Source of the DNA: Variovorax sp. PBL-H6
GTDB taxonomy: Bacteria > Pseudomonadota > Gammaproteobacteria > Burkholderiales > Burkholderiaceae_C
NCBI RefSeq assembly: GCF_901827155.1
Contig: NZ_LR594659.1
Span: forward strand, 3,658,001 to 3,722,000
Reading direction: 5' to 3'
Length of the DNA: 64,000 nucleotides
Below the pieces are notes generated by a model, which saw only the letters and a list, made by a program, of their open reading frames with translations, was not told the origin of the DNA and did not search any database. Numbering within the stretch: the stretch's first letter is position 1; the number at the start of each line of letters is the position of its first letter. The position numbers were made by a program, and so were the translations under genes. Below, piece after piece: positions 29,021-40,108 of the stretch.

Positions 29021-29845
29021 TCACTTGTGCAGCCCGCGCTCGTCGGGTTCGTCGGTCGAGATGCTGATCACGCTCACGGGCTGTCCCTTGGCCTTGCGCC
29101 AGCCGTAGACCACGTAGCCGCTCAACCCGTAGGCCACGAACAAGCCGAACAGCACCGTCGGCGGATGGATGTTGATCACTGCGATGGCCAGCGCGATCAG
29201 CACGATCACGGCGAAGGGCACGCTCTTCTTCACCTGGATGTCCTTGAAGCTGTAGAAAGGTGCGTTCGTCACCATCGTGAGGCCCGCATAGAGCGTGAAG
29301 GCGAAGGTGATCCAGGTGATCTGGTGCCAGGACAGATACAGCACCTCGCCGCCGCGCTTGCCCCACTCGGTCATCAGCCAGATGAAGCCTGCCACCAGCG
29401 CCGCCGCCGCGGGGGAAGGCAGGCCCTGGAACCAGCGCTTGTCGACCACGCCGGTGTTGACGTTGAAGCGCGCCAGCCGCAGCGCGGCGCAGGCGCAGTA
29501 GACGAAGGCCGCAATCCAGCCCCAGCGCCCCAGGCCCTTGAGCGACCATTCGTAGGCGATCAACGCCGGCGCGGCGCCGAAGGACACCATGTCCGACAGC
29601 GAATCCATCTGCTCCCCGAACGCACTCTGCGTGTTGGTCATGCGCGCCACGCGGCCGTCCAGGCTGTCGAGGATCATGGCCGCGAATACGCCGAGTGCCG
29701 CGAGGTCGAAGCGCCCATTCATCGCCATCACGACCGAGTAGAAACCCCCGAACAGCGCCGCCAGTGTGAACAGGTTCGGCAGGATATAGATTCCCTTGCG
29801 GCGCTTGCGCGGCGCGAGGTCTTCGGGGAGCGTGTCGTCATGCAT
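29021..29845 (-). CDS. pssA: CDP-diacylglycerol--serine O-phosphatidyltransferase
   Basis: A 274-residue integral membrane enzyme that makes phosphatidylserine. The CDP-alcohol phosphatidyltransferase signature DG-x2-AR-x8-G-x3-D-x3-D is complete (DGRVAR near 62, then GEQMDSLSD). About eight hydrophobic segments span the rest. Its position between ilvC and leuA is typical of betaproteobacteria. A terminator separates it from ilvC, so it probably has its own promoter in the 88-bp gap. Confidence 0.94.
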   Translation of the reverse strand: MHDDTLPEDLAPRKRRKGIYILPNLFTLAALFGGFYSVVMAMNGRFDLAALGVFAAMILDSLDGRVARMTNTQSAFGEQMDSLSDMVSFGAAPALIAYEWSLKGLGRWGWIAAFVYCACAALRLARFNVNTGVVDKRWFQGLPSPAAAALVAGFIWLMTEWGKRGGEVLYLSWHQITWITFAFTLYAGLTMVTNAPFYSFKDIQVKKSVPFAVIVLIALAIAVINIHPPTVLFGLFVAYGLSGYVVYGWRKAKGQPVSVISISTDEPDERGLHK

Positions 29846-29883
29846 GGATCGGCGCAGTGTAGTTCAGCTGTTCTCGGTGCCTC

Positions 29884-29914
29884 AAAGAAAAGGGCCACCT
29901 CGCGGATGGCCCTT
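29884..29914 (-). terminator. Rho-independent terminator after ilvC
   Basis: On the minus strand AAGGGCCA and TGGCCCTT form a perfect stem with a 9-nt loop, followed by TTCTTT. It lies 20 bp beyond the ilvC stop. Confidence 0.75.
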
Positions 29915-29933
29915 GTCGAGTCGGAAGAACCGA

Positions 29934-31488
<1,555 letters not shown>

Positions 31489-31622
31489 GTCAATACGGGA
31501 CTCCTCTTTTCGCCGCCCTCCCCCGCGCACGGTAATGCGCGGGCTCGACGGACAATAGATTCATCCGCAGTAAAAATATTAAAGAAGGAGCCGGCCCGCT
31601 TCGAAGACCGGCTTGTCGTCCG

Positions 31623-33398
31623 TCACAAATCCTCGGAGCCCAGCAGCATTTCGGTGATACCCATGCCTGCTTTCACCATCGGGAACACGTTCTCGGTGGG
31701 GTCGGTGCGGAAGTCCATGAACACCGTCCGATCCTTCAGCTTGCGCGCCTCGCGCAGTGCGGGCTCCACGTCCTGAGGCCGTTCGATGAGCATGCCCACG
31801 TGGCCGTACGCCTCGGCGAGCTTCACGAAGTTGGGCAGCGCATCCATGTAGCTGTGGCTGTAGCGGCCGGAATATTCGATCTCCTGCCACTGGCGCACCA
31901 TGCCCAGGTAGCGGTTGTTCAAGGAAACAATCTTGATCGGCGTGTTGTACTGCAGGCAGGTGGACAGCTCCTGGATGCACATCTGCACCGAGCCCTCGCC
32001 CGTGACGCAGAACACCTCTGCCTCGGGCTTCGCCAACTTGATGCCCATTGCATAGGGAATGCCCACGCCCATGGTGCCGAGCCCGCCGGAGTTGATCCAG
32101 CGGCGAGGTTCGTCGAAGCGGTAGTACTGCGCCGCCCACATCTGGTGCTGACCCACATCCGAGGTGATGTAGGTGTCGGTGCCCTTGGTCATGTTCCAGA
32201 GCGTCTCGACCACATGCTGCGGCTTGATCACGTCCTTGTTGCCGCGGTCGTACTTGAGGCAGTCCTTGTTGCGCCAGCCCTCGATGGTGTCCCACCAACT
32301 GGCGAGGGCGGCCGAATCGGGCCGGGTGCTGCTTTCCTTGATCATCGAGATCAGTTCGGTCAGCACTTCCTTCACGTCGCCCACGATCGGGATGTCGACC
32401 CTCACCCGCTTCGAGATGCTCGAGGGGTCGATGTCGATGTGGATGATCTTGCGCTCGTTCTGAGCGAAGTGCTTCGGGTTGCCGATCACGCGGTCGTCGA
32501 AACGCGCGCCGACGGCCAGCAGCACGTCGCAGTTCTGCATCGCGTTGTTGGCCTCGATGGTGCCGTGCATGCCCAGCATGCCGAGGAACTTGCGGTCGGA
32601 TGCCGGATAGGCGCCCAGGCCCATCAGCGTGTTCGTGACCGGGTAGCCCAGCATGTCGACCAGTGCCCGGAGCTCGTTCGTCGCATTGCCGAGCAGCACG
32701 CCACCGCCGGTATAGATATAGGGACGCTTGGCCGAGAGCAGCAGTTGCAACGCCTTGCGGATCTGGCCGCCATGGCCCTTGCGCACCGGGTTGTACGAGC
32801 GCATGTCGACCTTGTCGGGATAGCCGCTGTAGCTCACCTTCTTGAAAGACACGTCCTTCGGCACGTCCACCACCACCGGGCCCGGACGCCCGCTGCGCGC
32901 AATGTGGAAGGCCTTCTTCATCGTCATGGCGAGATCCTTGGGATCCTTGACGAGGAAGTTGTGTTTGACGATCGGGCGCGTGATGCCCACGGTGTCGCAT
33001 TCCTGGAAAGCATCCAGGCCGATGGCTGCCGTCGGGACCTGGCCCGAGATGATCACCATGGGGATGCTGTCCATGTAAGCAGTCGCAATACCGGTGACTG
33101 CATTGGTCAGGCCCGGCCCCGAGGTCACGAGTGCCACGCCGACTTCGCCGGTGGCGCGCGCAAAGCCGTCGGCCGCATGCACTGCTGCCTGTTCGTGGCG
33201 CACGAGCACGTGCTGGATGGTGTCCTGCTTGTAGAACGCGTCGTAGATGTAGAGAACCGCGCCGCCCGGATAGCCCCAGACGTACTGGACGCCTTCGGCC
33301 TGCAGTGCCTTGACCAGCACCTCGGCGCCCATGAGTTCTTGTGTTTGGCTGCCGGTAACGGCTGCCGCGGAAGCGAGTTCCGCCTTTGACATTTCCAT
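31623..33398 (-). CDS. ilvB: Acetolactate synthase large subunit
   Basis: A 591-residue thiamine-diphosphate enzyme for the first common step of branched-chain synthesis. The N-terminal YVWGYPGGAVLYIYDAF holds the activating glutamate region, HEQAAVHAADGFARATG is near 80, and the ThDP motif reads GEGSVQM rather than GDGS, a variant I believe is common in betaproteobacteria. AAGG precedes the ATG at 33398. The frame stays open upstream to 33491 (MALASSFDAAS), so a longer form cannot be excluded. Confidence 0.94.
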   Translation of the reverse strand: MEMSKAELASAAAVTGSQTQELMGAEVLVKALQAEGVQYVWGYPGGAVLYIYDAFYKQDTIQHVLVRHEQAAVHAADGFARATGEVGVALVTSGPGLTNAVTGIATAYMDSIPMVIISGQVPTAAIGLDAFQECDTVGITRPIVKHNFLVKDPKDLAMTMKKAFHIARSGRPGPVVVDVPKDVSFKKVSYSGYPDKVDMRSYNPVRKGHGGQIRKALQLLLSAKRPYIYTGGGVLLGNATNELRALVDMLGYPVTNTLMGLGAYPASDRKFLGMLGMHGTIEANNAMQNCDVLLAVGARFDDRVIGNPKHFAQNERKIIHIDIDPSSISKRVRVDIPIVGDVKEVLTELISMIKESSTRPDSAALASWWDTIEGWRNKDCLKYDRGNKDVIKPQHVVETLWNMTKGTDTYITSDVGQHQMWAAQYYRFDEPRRWINSGGLGTMGVGIPYAMGIKLAKPEAEVFCVTGEGSVQMCIQELSTCLQYNTPIKIVSLNNRYLGMVRQWQEIEYSGRYSHSYMDALPNFVKLAEAYGHVGMLIERPQDVEPALREARKLKDRTVFMDFRTDPTENVFPMVKAGMGITEMLLGSEDL

Positions 33399-33679
33399 GA
33401 TCAACCTTTGCGTTTTTTCGGGCACGAAAAACCTTGGGTGCTTCTTCGCAAGCTCTTGTGAAGCCGCGTCGAAACTTGAGGCCAAAGCCATGAGCGGACT
33501 TGTCGTACCGCCGGACCGTGACCCGTTTGCCTTTTGACTTGCAGCGTGGATTATGACATCGGAAAACTGCCGGACGCCGCACGCACGGCTGCAACAGGCG
33601 CGCAGGCATAATCCGCGGCGACAAAAACGCCCTGTCTCCGAGACCACTCCCCACACGGTGCTCACTGCGCCGGACTCGC

Positions 33680-34246
33680 TTGGCCACTGAACAAGAACTC
33701 TCCGATTTCCTGAAAGGCGTCGAACGGCGCGCCTTCAAGCGCACGGTCTACCACGTGCGGGACGAGGAAGCCGCTCTCGATATCGTGCAGGACAGCATGA
33801 TGAAGCTGGCCGAGCACTACGGGGACAAGCCGCCCAACGAAATCCCGCTGCTGTTCCAGCGCATCCTCTCGAACTGCACCCTGGATTGGTTCCGGCGCCA
33901 GAAGACCCGGCGGGCTCTCTTCTCGAACATGAGCGACTTCGAGACCATCGCAGAGGACGGCGAATTCGACTTGCTCGAACATTTCACCGTCAATTCGGAC
34001 ACCCGGGAAAGCGAAAGCGCCGAGGACACCACCCGCCGCGCCCAGATTTTTCACCAGATCGAGGAACAAATTGCCGCTTTGCCGGGTCGTCAACGCGAGG
34101 CCTTTTTGATGCGTTACTGGGAAGAGATGGACGTCGCCGAGACGGCCGCTGCAATGGGATGCTCCGAAGGCAGCGTCAAAACCCACTGTTCGCGCGCCGT
34201 CCACGCCCTGAGCAAGGCACTCAAGGCCAAGGGAATTTCGCTATGA
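33680..34246 (+). CDS. ECF-type sigma-70 family RNA polymerase sigma factor
   Basis: A 188-residue sigma factor. Region 2 (residues 20-80) includes AALDIVQDSMMKLAEHYG and LDWFRRQKTRR. Region 4 (about 135-180) has LPGRQREAFLMRYWEEMDVAETAAAMGC-type residues and VKTHCSRAVHAL as recognition helix. The start is a TTG at 33680, beginning ATEQELSDFLK; no in-frame ATG is available. The DUF3619 gene overlaps its stop and may act as its anti-sigma partner. Confidence 0.88.
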   Translation: MATEQELSDFLKGVERRAFKRTVYHVRDEEAALDIVQDSMMKLAEHYGDKPPNEIPLLFQRILSNCTLDWFRRQKTRRALFSNMSDFETIAEDGEFDLLEHFTVNSDTRESESAEDTTRRAQIFHQIEEQIAALPGRQREAFLMRYWEEMDVAETAAAMGCSEGSVKTHCSRAVHALSKALKAKGISL

Positions 34247-34668
34247 ATACAACGCTTTCGACCTCTGCCGCGACCGAAGAGCAGTTCGGCCGCCTGGTGG
34301 CCGCGCGGCTTTCGGCCGGCGCCCAGGATCTCCCGCACGAGTTCAGCGAGCGCCTGCGCGCCGCACGCACGCAGGCGGTGGCTCGCCGCAAGGTGGTGCG
34401 CGTGCTGCAAACGGCCCCTGCCGTGGTGTCGAATGGCAGTACCGCGGCGTTGGGCGGTGGCTGGTGGACGCGGATCGGCTCGATCGTCCCGCTGATCGCG
34501 CTCGTGGCGGGCCTCATTGTCATCACCACGCTCCAGGAGGACAGCCGGACCAACGAGCTCGCCGAAGTCGATGCAGCGCTGCTGACCGACGACTTGCCGC
34601 CTGCTGCCTATACCGACCCCGGGTTCGCCCAGTTCCTGAAGTCCGAGGGCACCGCCGCCCAGCACTGA
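34243..34668 (+). CDS. DUF3619 family protein (possible anti-sigma factor)
   Basis: A 141-residue protein. The ATG overlaps the sigma-factor stop (ATGA). Residues 1-60 form an acidic/basic helical cytoplasmic region (EEQFGRLVAARLSAG), one transmembrane helix is at about 84-102 (IVPLIALVAGLIVITTL), and a short external tail has TDDLPPAAYTDPGFAQFL, the DUF3619 signature. Topology and coupling to a sigma gene suggest anti-sigma function; this is inference. Confidence 0.82.
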   Translation: MNTTLSTSAATEEQFGRLVAARLSAGAQDLPHEFSERLRAARTQAVARRKVVRVLQTAPAVVSNGSTAALGGGWWTRIGSIVPLIALVAGLIVITTLQEDSRTNELAEVDAALLTDDLPPAAYTDPGFAQFLKSEGTAAQH

Positions 34669-34684
34669 ATCCGCGTCCCTGCAC

Positions 34685-35512
34685 ATGCCACCACGCCCTC
34701 GCTTCCACGCGCCCAGTCCGCTGCGCCGGCTGCTGCCGAGTGCGATAGGGGGTGCGTGCGTGCTTCTGGTGTTCGCCCTCGCAGGCACCGCTGTGGCGCC
34801 CGCGGGCGCCCAGGTCCCGGCTCAAGGTGCAAGCTCTTCAACCTCCTCGGCGGCGTCGAAGCCGGCAACGTCATCCAAGCCCTTGTGGCGGGATCTGAGC
34901 GCTCGCCAGCAGCGGGCCCTGGAGCCGCTCGCGTTGCACTGGAACAGCCTGACCGAGCCCCACAAGCGCAAGTGGCTGGCCCTTTCGCGCAACTACGCCA
35001 AGCTGTCTCCGGCCGAGCAAGAGACCCTGCACAGCCGGATGACCGAGTGGGCCACGCTCAGCAACCAGCAACGCTCGCAGGCTCGCCTCAATTTCGCCGA
35101 CGTGAAGCAGATTCCGGTCGACGAACGCAAGGCCAAGTGGGAGGCCTACCAGGCGCTCAGCGAGGAAGAAAAACGCGAACTGGCCGCGCGTGCCAAGCCT
35201 CGCCCTGGCGCCGCGGTGTCGATTCGGCCGGTTCCGGAACAGAAGTTGGTCGTGCTGCCCACCGGGACGCCTGACGCGCAACACACGCCGCGTATCCAGC
35301 TGGCGCCGCAGATGTCCACGTTGCCGTCCTCTCCTGCACGGCCATCAGCAGTGGGTCCGGCGGTGACACGTGTGGCGGCCCCGACAGCCGGCCCGCCCGT
35401 CGCCGCGGAGGCGCAGGTGCCGGCGCCTTCCGCCCCAGCTGCCCCGGCGGATGCCTCGATCTCGGCCACGTCTCCGGTCCGCACCAGCCAACAGCCGCCT
35501 GCCGCGCCGTGA
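34685..35512 (+). CDS. DUF3106 family exported protein
   Basis: A 275-residue protein with a signal sequence or anchor at about 17-42 (SAIGGACVLLVFALAGTAVA). The DUF3106 core at 65-150 shows repeated WxxLS, RQQRALEPLALHWNSLTE and KWLALSRNYAKLSPAEQE segments. The C-terminal 120 residues are Pro/Ala rich and disordered. The gene follows the DUF3619 gene by 16 bp in the same cluster. The function is unknown; it may be part of the sigma-controlled output. Confidence 0.82.
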   Translation: MPPRPRFHAPSPLRRLLPSAIGGACVLLVFALAGTAVAPAGAQVPAQGASSSTSSAASKPATSSKPLWRDLSARQQRALEPLALHWNSLTEPHKRKWLALSRNYAKLSPAEQETLHSRMTEWATLSNQQRSQARLNFADVKQIPVDERKAKWEAYQALSEEEKRELAARAKPRPGAAVSIRPVPEQKLVVLPTGTPDAQHTPRIQLAPQMSTLPSSPARPSAVGPAVTRVAAPTAGPPVAAEAQVPAPSAPAAPADASISATSPVRTSQQPPAAP

Positions 35513-35524
35513 TACAAGCTGCCG

Positions 35525-36094
35525 ATGCCTTCCAGTTCCTCCGACAGCGCCGGCGCCCGCAGCACGGGCTTTCCTGATCCCTCCGCTTCCGCCATTTCTT
35601 CCGAACTGAGCGCACCCGGCCTGTGGCGGCGCATGGCTTGCTGGCTCTACGAGGGCATGCTGCTGTTCGCCGTGGTGTTCGTTGCGGGCTGGCTGTTCAG
35701 CACGCTGGGTCAGATGCGCGACGCAATGGATTCACGCCGGCACCTGCTGCAGGCGTTCCTGTTCGTCGTGTTCGGCGTCTACTTCGTCTGGTTCTGGTCC
35801 AAGGGGCAGACGCTGGCCATGAAGACCTGGGGGATTCGCGTGGTCGATCGGCTCGGGCGCCCGCTCACGCAAGGGCGCGCGCTGATGCGCTATCTGCTCT
35901 CCTGGATCTGGTTCCTGCCGCCGCTGGCCACCATCGCCCCCTTCAGGCTGGGCGGTGGCGAATCCGCGGTGCTGATCTTCGGCTGGGTGATCGTGTGGGC
36001 GCTACTTTCGCGCTTTCATCCCGAACGCCAGTTCTGGCACGACGCCTGGGCCGGCACCCGCCTGGTCCCCTCCAAACCCTTGAGCCGCAGATGA
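35525..36094 (+). CDS. RDD family membrane protein
   Basis: A 189-residue membrane protein. The RDD signature begins at PGLWRRMACWLYEGMLLF (about 31-48), and KGQTLAMKTWGIRVVDRLGR (about 98) and WHDAWAGTRLV near the end are the other conserved blocks. Three or four transmembrane helices are predicted. RDD proteins have been linked to ion transport, but no substrate can be assigned here. Its stop overlaps the dgkA start. Confidence 0.87.
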   Translation: MPSSSSDSAGARSTGFPDPSASAISSELSAPGLWRRMACWLYEGMLLFAVVFVAGWLFSTLGQMRDAMDSRRHLLQAFLFVVFGVYFVWFWSKGQTLAMKTWGIRVVDRLGRPLTQGRALMRYLLSWIWFLPPLATIAPFRLGGGESAVLIFGWVIVWALLSRFHPERQFWHDAWAGTRLVPSKPLSRR

Positions 36095-36486
36095 GCAGCG
36101 TCAACAACCCTGTCAATCCACAGAAGGCGCGGCGCGGCCTGAGCCGCATCTGGCACGCCACCCTCATCTCCGTCGACGGCTTCCGCGCCGGTTGGAACGA
36201 GGCTGCTTTCCGCCAGGAAGTGCTGTGCGCCGCCGTCTTGGTGCCGGCCGCCTTCTGGCTCGGCCAGACCTGGTTCGAAACTGCGCTCCTCGCGGCGGTG
36301 GTGATACTGGTGATGATCATCGAGCTGCTCAACAGCGGCATCGAGGCGGCTATCGACCGGGTGGGCCCGGAATGGCACTCCTTCTCGAAGAGCGCAAAGG
36401 ACCTGGGCAGCGCCGCGGTGCTGCTGTCCATCCTCCTGTGCTGCGGCATCTGGTTCGCTGCGTTGTGGCATCGCTTCTCCGGCTAG
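36091..36486 (+). CDS. dgkA: Diacylglycerol kinase
   Basis: A 131-residue inner-membrane kinase that recycles diacylglycerol to phosphatidic acid. The family motif IELLNSGIEAAIDRVG (about 89-104) is followed by the characteristic FSKSAKDLGSAAV. Three membrane helices are predicted. The ATG overlaps the RDD stop (ATGA), so the two are translationally coupled. Confidence 0.93.
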   Translation: MSSVNNPVNPQKARRGLSRIWHATLISVDGFRAGWNEAAFRQEVLCAAVLVPAAFWLGQTWFETALLAAVVILVMIIELLNSGIEAAIDRVGPEWHSFSKSAKDLGSAAVLLSILLCCGIWFAALWHRFSG

Positions 36487-36540
36487 CGCGAACTGCTCCG
36501 ATGCAAGCCGCGCGTCATTCGACGGCGGCATGATCGGGAA

Positions 36541-37131
36541 ATGACCCCTTCTTTTTCGATTTGCGTGTATTGCGGTTCGCGTCCGGGCGAGCGGCAGGAA
36601 TTTTCGGCGGCGGCCCAGTCAGTCGGCCGCTGGATCGGCGAACACGGCGGCCAGCTGGTCTACGGCGGCGGCCGCACCGGACTGATGGGCACGGTAGCGG
36701 AAGCGGCGCGCGCCAGCGGCGCACGCGTGGTGGGCATCATCCCGAAGGCGCTGGTCGACAAGGAGCTCGCCAACCCCCTGTGCGACGAGCTGCACGTGGT
36801 CGACACCATGCATGAGCGCAAAGCCATGATGGGGGAGCGTGCCGATGCCTTCATCGCCCTGCCGGGCGGCATCGGCACCTTCGAGGAACTGTTCGAGATC
36901 TGGACTTGGCGCCAACTCGGTTACCACGACAAGCCCGTCGGCATCCTCGACGTGGCGGGCTACTACAGCGGGCTGCTCGGCTTCCTGGCCCACAGCGTGC
37001 GCGAGGGCTTCATGGGCGAATGGCAGATGGGGTTGATCCGGTCGGGAGACAAAGCGCCGGCACTGCTCGAAGCGCTGGTCGAGGAGGCCCGCCGCCATCC
37101 GCGGGGCGACAAGCTCGCCGAGGTGCTGTGA
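36541..37131 (+). CDS. LOG family protein (nucleoside-monophosphate phosphoribohydrolase-like)
   Basis: A 196-residue Rossmann-fold protein of the TIGR00730/LOG family. The signature LPGGIGTFEELFEIWTW (about 103-119) and an upstream YGGGRTGLMGT (about 41-51) bind nucleotide. Plant and fungal-associated members release cytokinin bases from their riboside monophosphates; the bacterial role is less clear. It converges on glnB with a 4-bp gap. Confidence 0.9.
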   Translation: MTPSFSICVYCGSRPGERQEFSAAAQSVGRWIGEHGGQLVYGGGRTGLMGTVAEAARASGARVVGIIPKALVDKELANPLCDELHVVDTMHERKAMMGERADAFIALPGGIGTFEELFEIWTWRQLGYHDKPVGILDVAGYYSGLLGFLAHSVREGFMGEWQMGLIRSGDKAPALLEALVEEARRHPRGDKLAEVL

Positions 37132-37135
37132 CAGC

Positions 37136-37627
<492 letters not shown>

Positions 37628-37704
37628 TCATTCGCCTTTCTCCACTGAAGGCTTGGGAAGGGCACCGCGCGCACCATCGCGGGGGCTGATACGCTCGGCA
37701 GGCC

Positions 37705-38643
37705 ATGCGCTCTGGTTCCTCTCCCACTGGTCTCTTCTCCTCGTTGCTCCCCTGGCTCCACAACCAAGCCTACGTGCTGCTGGTGTTCACCACGCTGATC
37801 TGGGGCGCCAACGCGGTGGCCGCCCGGTTGGCAGTCGGCGAGGTCTCGCCGATGATGCTGACCTTCTCGCGGTGGATCGTCTGCTGCCTGGCGCTCGGCC
37901 TGTGCGCGCGCCGGCAGATCGCACTGCACTGGCGCAGCCTGCTTCCCTCCTGGCGCTTCATCACGGTAATGGGTACGCTGGGCTTCACCGGCTTCAACGC
38001 CCTGTTCTACGCCGCGGCGCACCACACGACGGCCATCAACATCGCGATCATCCAGGGCACCATTCCAGTGCTCGTGCTGCTGGGCAGCCTGCTCTTCTTC
38101 CGCACCCGCGTCGGCGGACTACAGCTGGTAGGCGTGGCGCTCACGCTCGCGGGCATCGTCGTGGTGGCCTCGCGCGGCCATCCCGCGCTGCTGTCCGAGC
38201 TAGGTTTCAACATCGGCGACGTCTGGATGATCGTGGCCAGCATGCTCTACGCCGCCTATGCCCTGGGCCTTCGCCGGCGCCCCGACGTGCCGGCTGTGGT
38301 CTTCTTCGCGGCCAGCGCGGCAGTGGCTTGCCTGGTGTCGGTACCGCTCCTCGTGGCGGAGATCGCCATGGGCGATTTCTTCGTGCCCACGCCCACGGGC
38401 TGGGCACTGGTGCTGTTCGTCGGGCTGCTGCCTTCTTTCGTCTCGCAGATCACCTTCATCCACGCCGTGGGGCTGATCGGTCCCGCGCGCGCGGGGGTTT
38501 TCCTCAATCTGGTGCCGATCTTCGGGCCGCTGCTCGCGGTGCTCGTGCTCGGCGAGGCGCTGTCGCTCTACCACGCGGTAGCGTTGGCCCTGGTGCTCGG
38601 GGGCATCTACATCGCCGAGACGACCGGCCCGCGCGGCCGCTGA
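37705..38643 (+). CDS. EamA/DMT family transporter
   Basis: A 312-residue inner-membrane transporter with ten predicted helices in two EamA repeats. Repeat 1 starts TTLIWGANAVAARLAVGEVSP (about 29) and repeat 2 includes MIVASMLYAAYALGLRRRP. RWIVCCLALG and LNLVPIFGPLLAVLVLGEAL are typical of metabolite exporters in this superfamily. The substrate is unknown. Confidence 0.88.
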   Translation: MRSGSSPTGLFSSLLPWLHNQAYVLLVFTTLIWGANAVAARLAVGEVSPMMLTFSRWIVCCLALGLCARRQIALHWRSLLPSWRFITVMGTLGFTGFNALFYAAAHHTTAINIAIIQGTIPVLVLLGSLLFFRTRVGGLQLVGVALTLAGIVVVASRGHPALLSELGFNIGDVWMIVASMLYAAYALGLRRRPDVPAVVFFAASAAVACLVSVPLLVAEIAMGDFFVPTPTGWALVLFVGLLPSFVSQITFIHAVGLIGPARAGVFLNLVPIFGPLLAVLVLGEALSLYHAVALALVLGGIYIAETTGPRGR

Positions 38644-39176
38644 CGGGAAGCCCTTGACCGACCCCGTCGTCCGCATCCATGGCGCCATCTCCGAGATCGA
38701 CGCCACCGCCTGGGACAGCCTGCTGGCCGCGCAGGACGCGCCCTCTCCCTTCATGCGTCATGCCTACCTGCAAGCCCTGGAGCAAAGCGACAGCGCCTCG
38801 CCCCAGAGCGGTTGGGCGCCGCGCTTTCTGACGGTGTGGCGCGGCCGCAAGCTGGCCGCAGCCTGCCCGATGTACCTCAAGGGCCACTCCTACGGCGAAT
38901 ATGTATTCGACTGGGCCTGGGCCAACGCTTACCAGCAGCATGGGCTGGCCTACTACCCGAAAGCCGTGGTGGCGGTGCCCTTCACTCCGGTTCCCGGAAC
39001 GCGCCTGCTGGCCCGCGACGCCGCCAGCCGCGCCTTGCTGGTGCAGGCGCTGCTCGCCTGGTGCAAGGAGGAAGAACTCTCTTCGCTGCACCTGCTCTTC
39101 GGCGCCGACGAGGACATCGAGGCCTGCGCAGATGCCGGGCTGATGCTGCGGCACACCGTCCAGTTTCACTGGACGA

Positions 39177-39260
39177 ACATAGCCCACGCGCTCGGCACCG
39201 ACGTGTCCTCGCGGTCCCCCGAGGGGGCGCGTTCCGCCTTGGGACGGCCCGGCGGCGGAA
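39177..39260. repeat. REP-like repeat, copy 1
   Basis: An 84-bp unit beginning ACATAGCCCACGC with a hairpin core CCCCCGAGGGGG and ending GGCCCGGCGGCGGAA. It is directly followed by a second, nearly identical copy. The sequence resembles the GC-rich extragenic repeats common in Comamonadaceae. Confidence 0.8.
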
Positions 39261-39342
39261 ACATAGCCCCACGCTCGGCACTGACGTGTCCTCGCTGCCC
39301 CCGAGGGGGCGCGTTCCGCCTTGGGGCGGCCCGGCGGCGGAA
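39261..39342. repeat. REP-like repeat, copy 2
   Basis: An 82-bp unit starting ACATAGCCCCACGC, with the same CCCCCGAGGGGG core and GGCCCGGCGGCGGA end as copy 1. It differs at a few positions and by small length changes. The two copies together interrupt the acyltransferase-like gene. Confidence 0.8.
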
Positions 39343-40108
39343 CGGCCTGGAAGGATTTCGACGCCTTCCTCGCCAGCCTCTCCCACGACAAGCGCAAGAA
39401 GATCCGGCAGGAGCGCCGCAAGGTACACGACGCTGGCGTGCGCTTCCGCTGGTCGCGCGGCGCCGACATCGGCGAAGCCGATTGGGACTTCTTCTACCGC
39501 TGCTACGCCCGAACCTACCGGGAGCACGGCAACCCGCCCTATTTGAAACCCGAGTTCTTCGGCCGCATGGCCGAGGACATGCCCGAGGCCTGGCTGCTGT
39601 TCATCGCGGAGCGCGGCGGCAAGCCCATTGCCAGCAGCCTGATTGCGCTGTCTGCCGACGCCTCGGTTGCCTACGGCCGCTACTGGGGCGCGCTCGAGCG
39701 CGTGGATTGCCTGCACTTCGAGGCCTGTTATTACCAGCCGCTCGCCTGGTGCATCGAGCACGGCGTGCAGCGTTTCGAGGGCGGCGCACAGGGCGAGCAC
39801 AAGATGGCGCGCGCCCTGATGCCGGTGAAGACCACGAGCGCACACTGGCTCGCGCACCCCGCCTTCGCCGACGCGGTGGAGCGCTTTCTCGATCGCGAGG
39901 ACGAGGGCATTGCGAACTACCTCGACCACCTGGGCGAGCGCAGCCCTTTCCGGCACGCCGAGTAGGCCGCCCGCTCAAACGCCCGGGACCGATGCGCTCG
40001 TGAACAAACCCCGAGCTCACGTCCTGGCTCGTCGGGCGTACGCCTTCCGGGCCGTTCGCAGGCGATGAAGGTCCTGCTCAACTTCGACTGAGTTCGAAGA
40101 GTGAAACG

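Larger units (their letters stand above)
38654..39965 (+). pseudogene. FemAB/GNAT-like acyltransferase gene split by a repeat insertion
   Basis: The N-terminal half (38654-39176, ending VQFHWTN) and C-terminal half (from GTAWKDFDAFLASLSHDKRK at about 39339 to the stop at 39965) clearly belong to one protein of about 385 residues, of the peptidogalycan/FemAB-like N-acetyltransferase type found widely in proteobacteria. They are in different reading frames, separated by two tandem copies of an approximately 83-bp REP-like repeat (39177-39342). With 166 extra bases the frame is lost, so full-length protein cannot be made without a shift. The C-terminal half keeps an ATG at 39321 and could be expressed alone. 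Confidence 0.8.

Noticed and set aside
33411..33431. Hairpin GTTTTTCG/CGAAAAAC just upstream of ilvB, as a possible attenuator
   Set aside because: It has no leader peptide rich in branched-chain codons, and it lies within a frame that stays open into ilvB.
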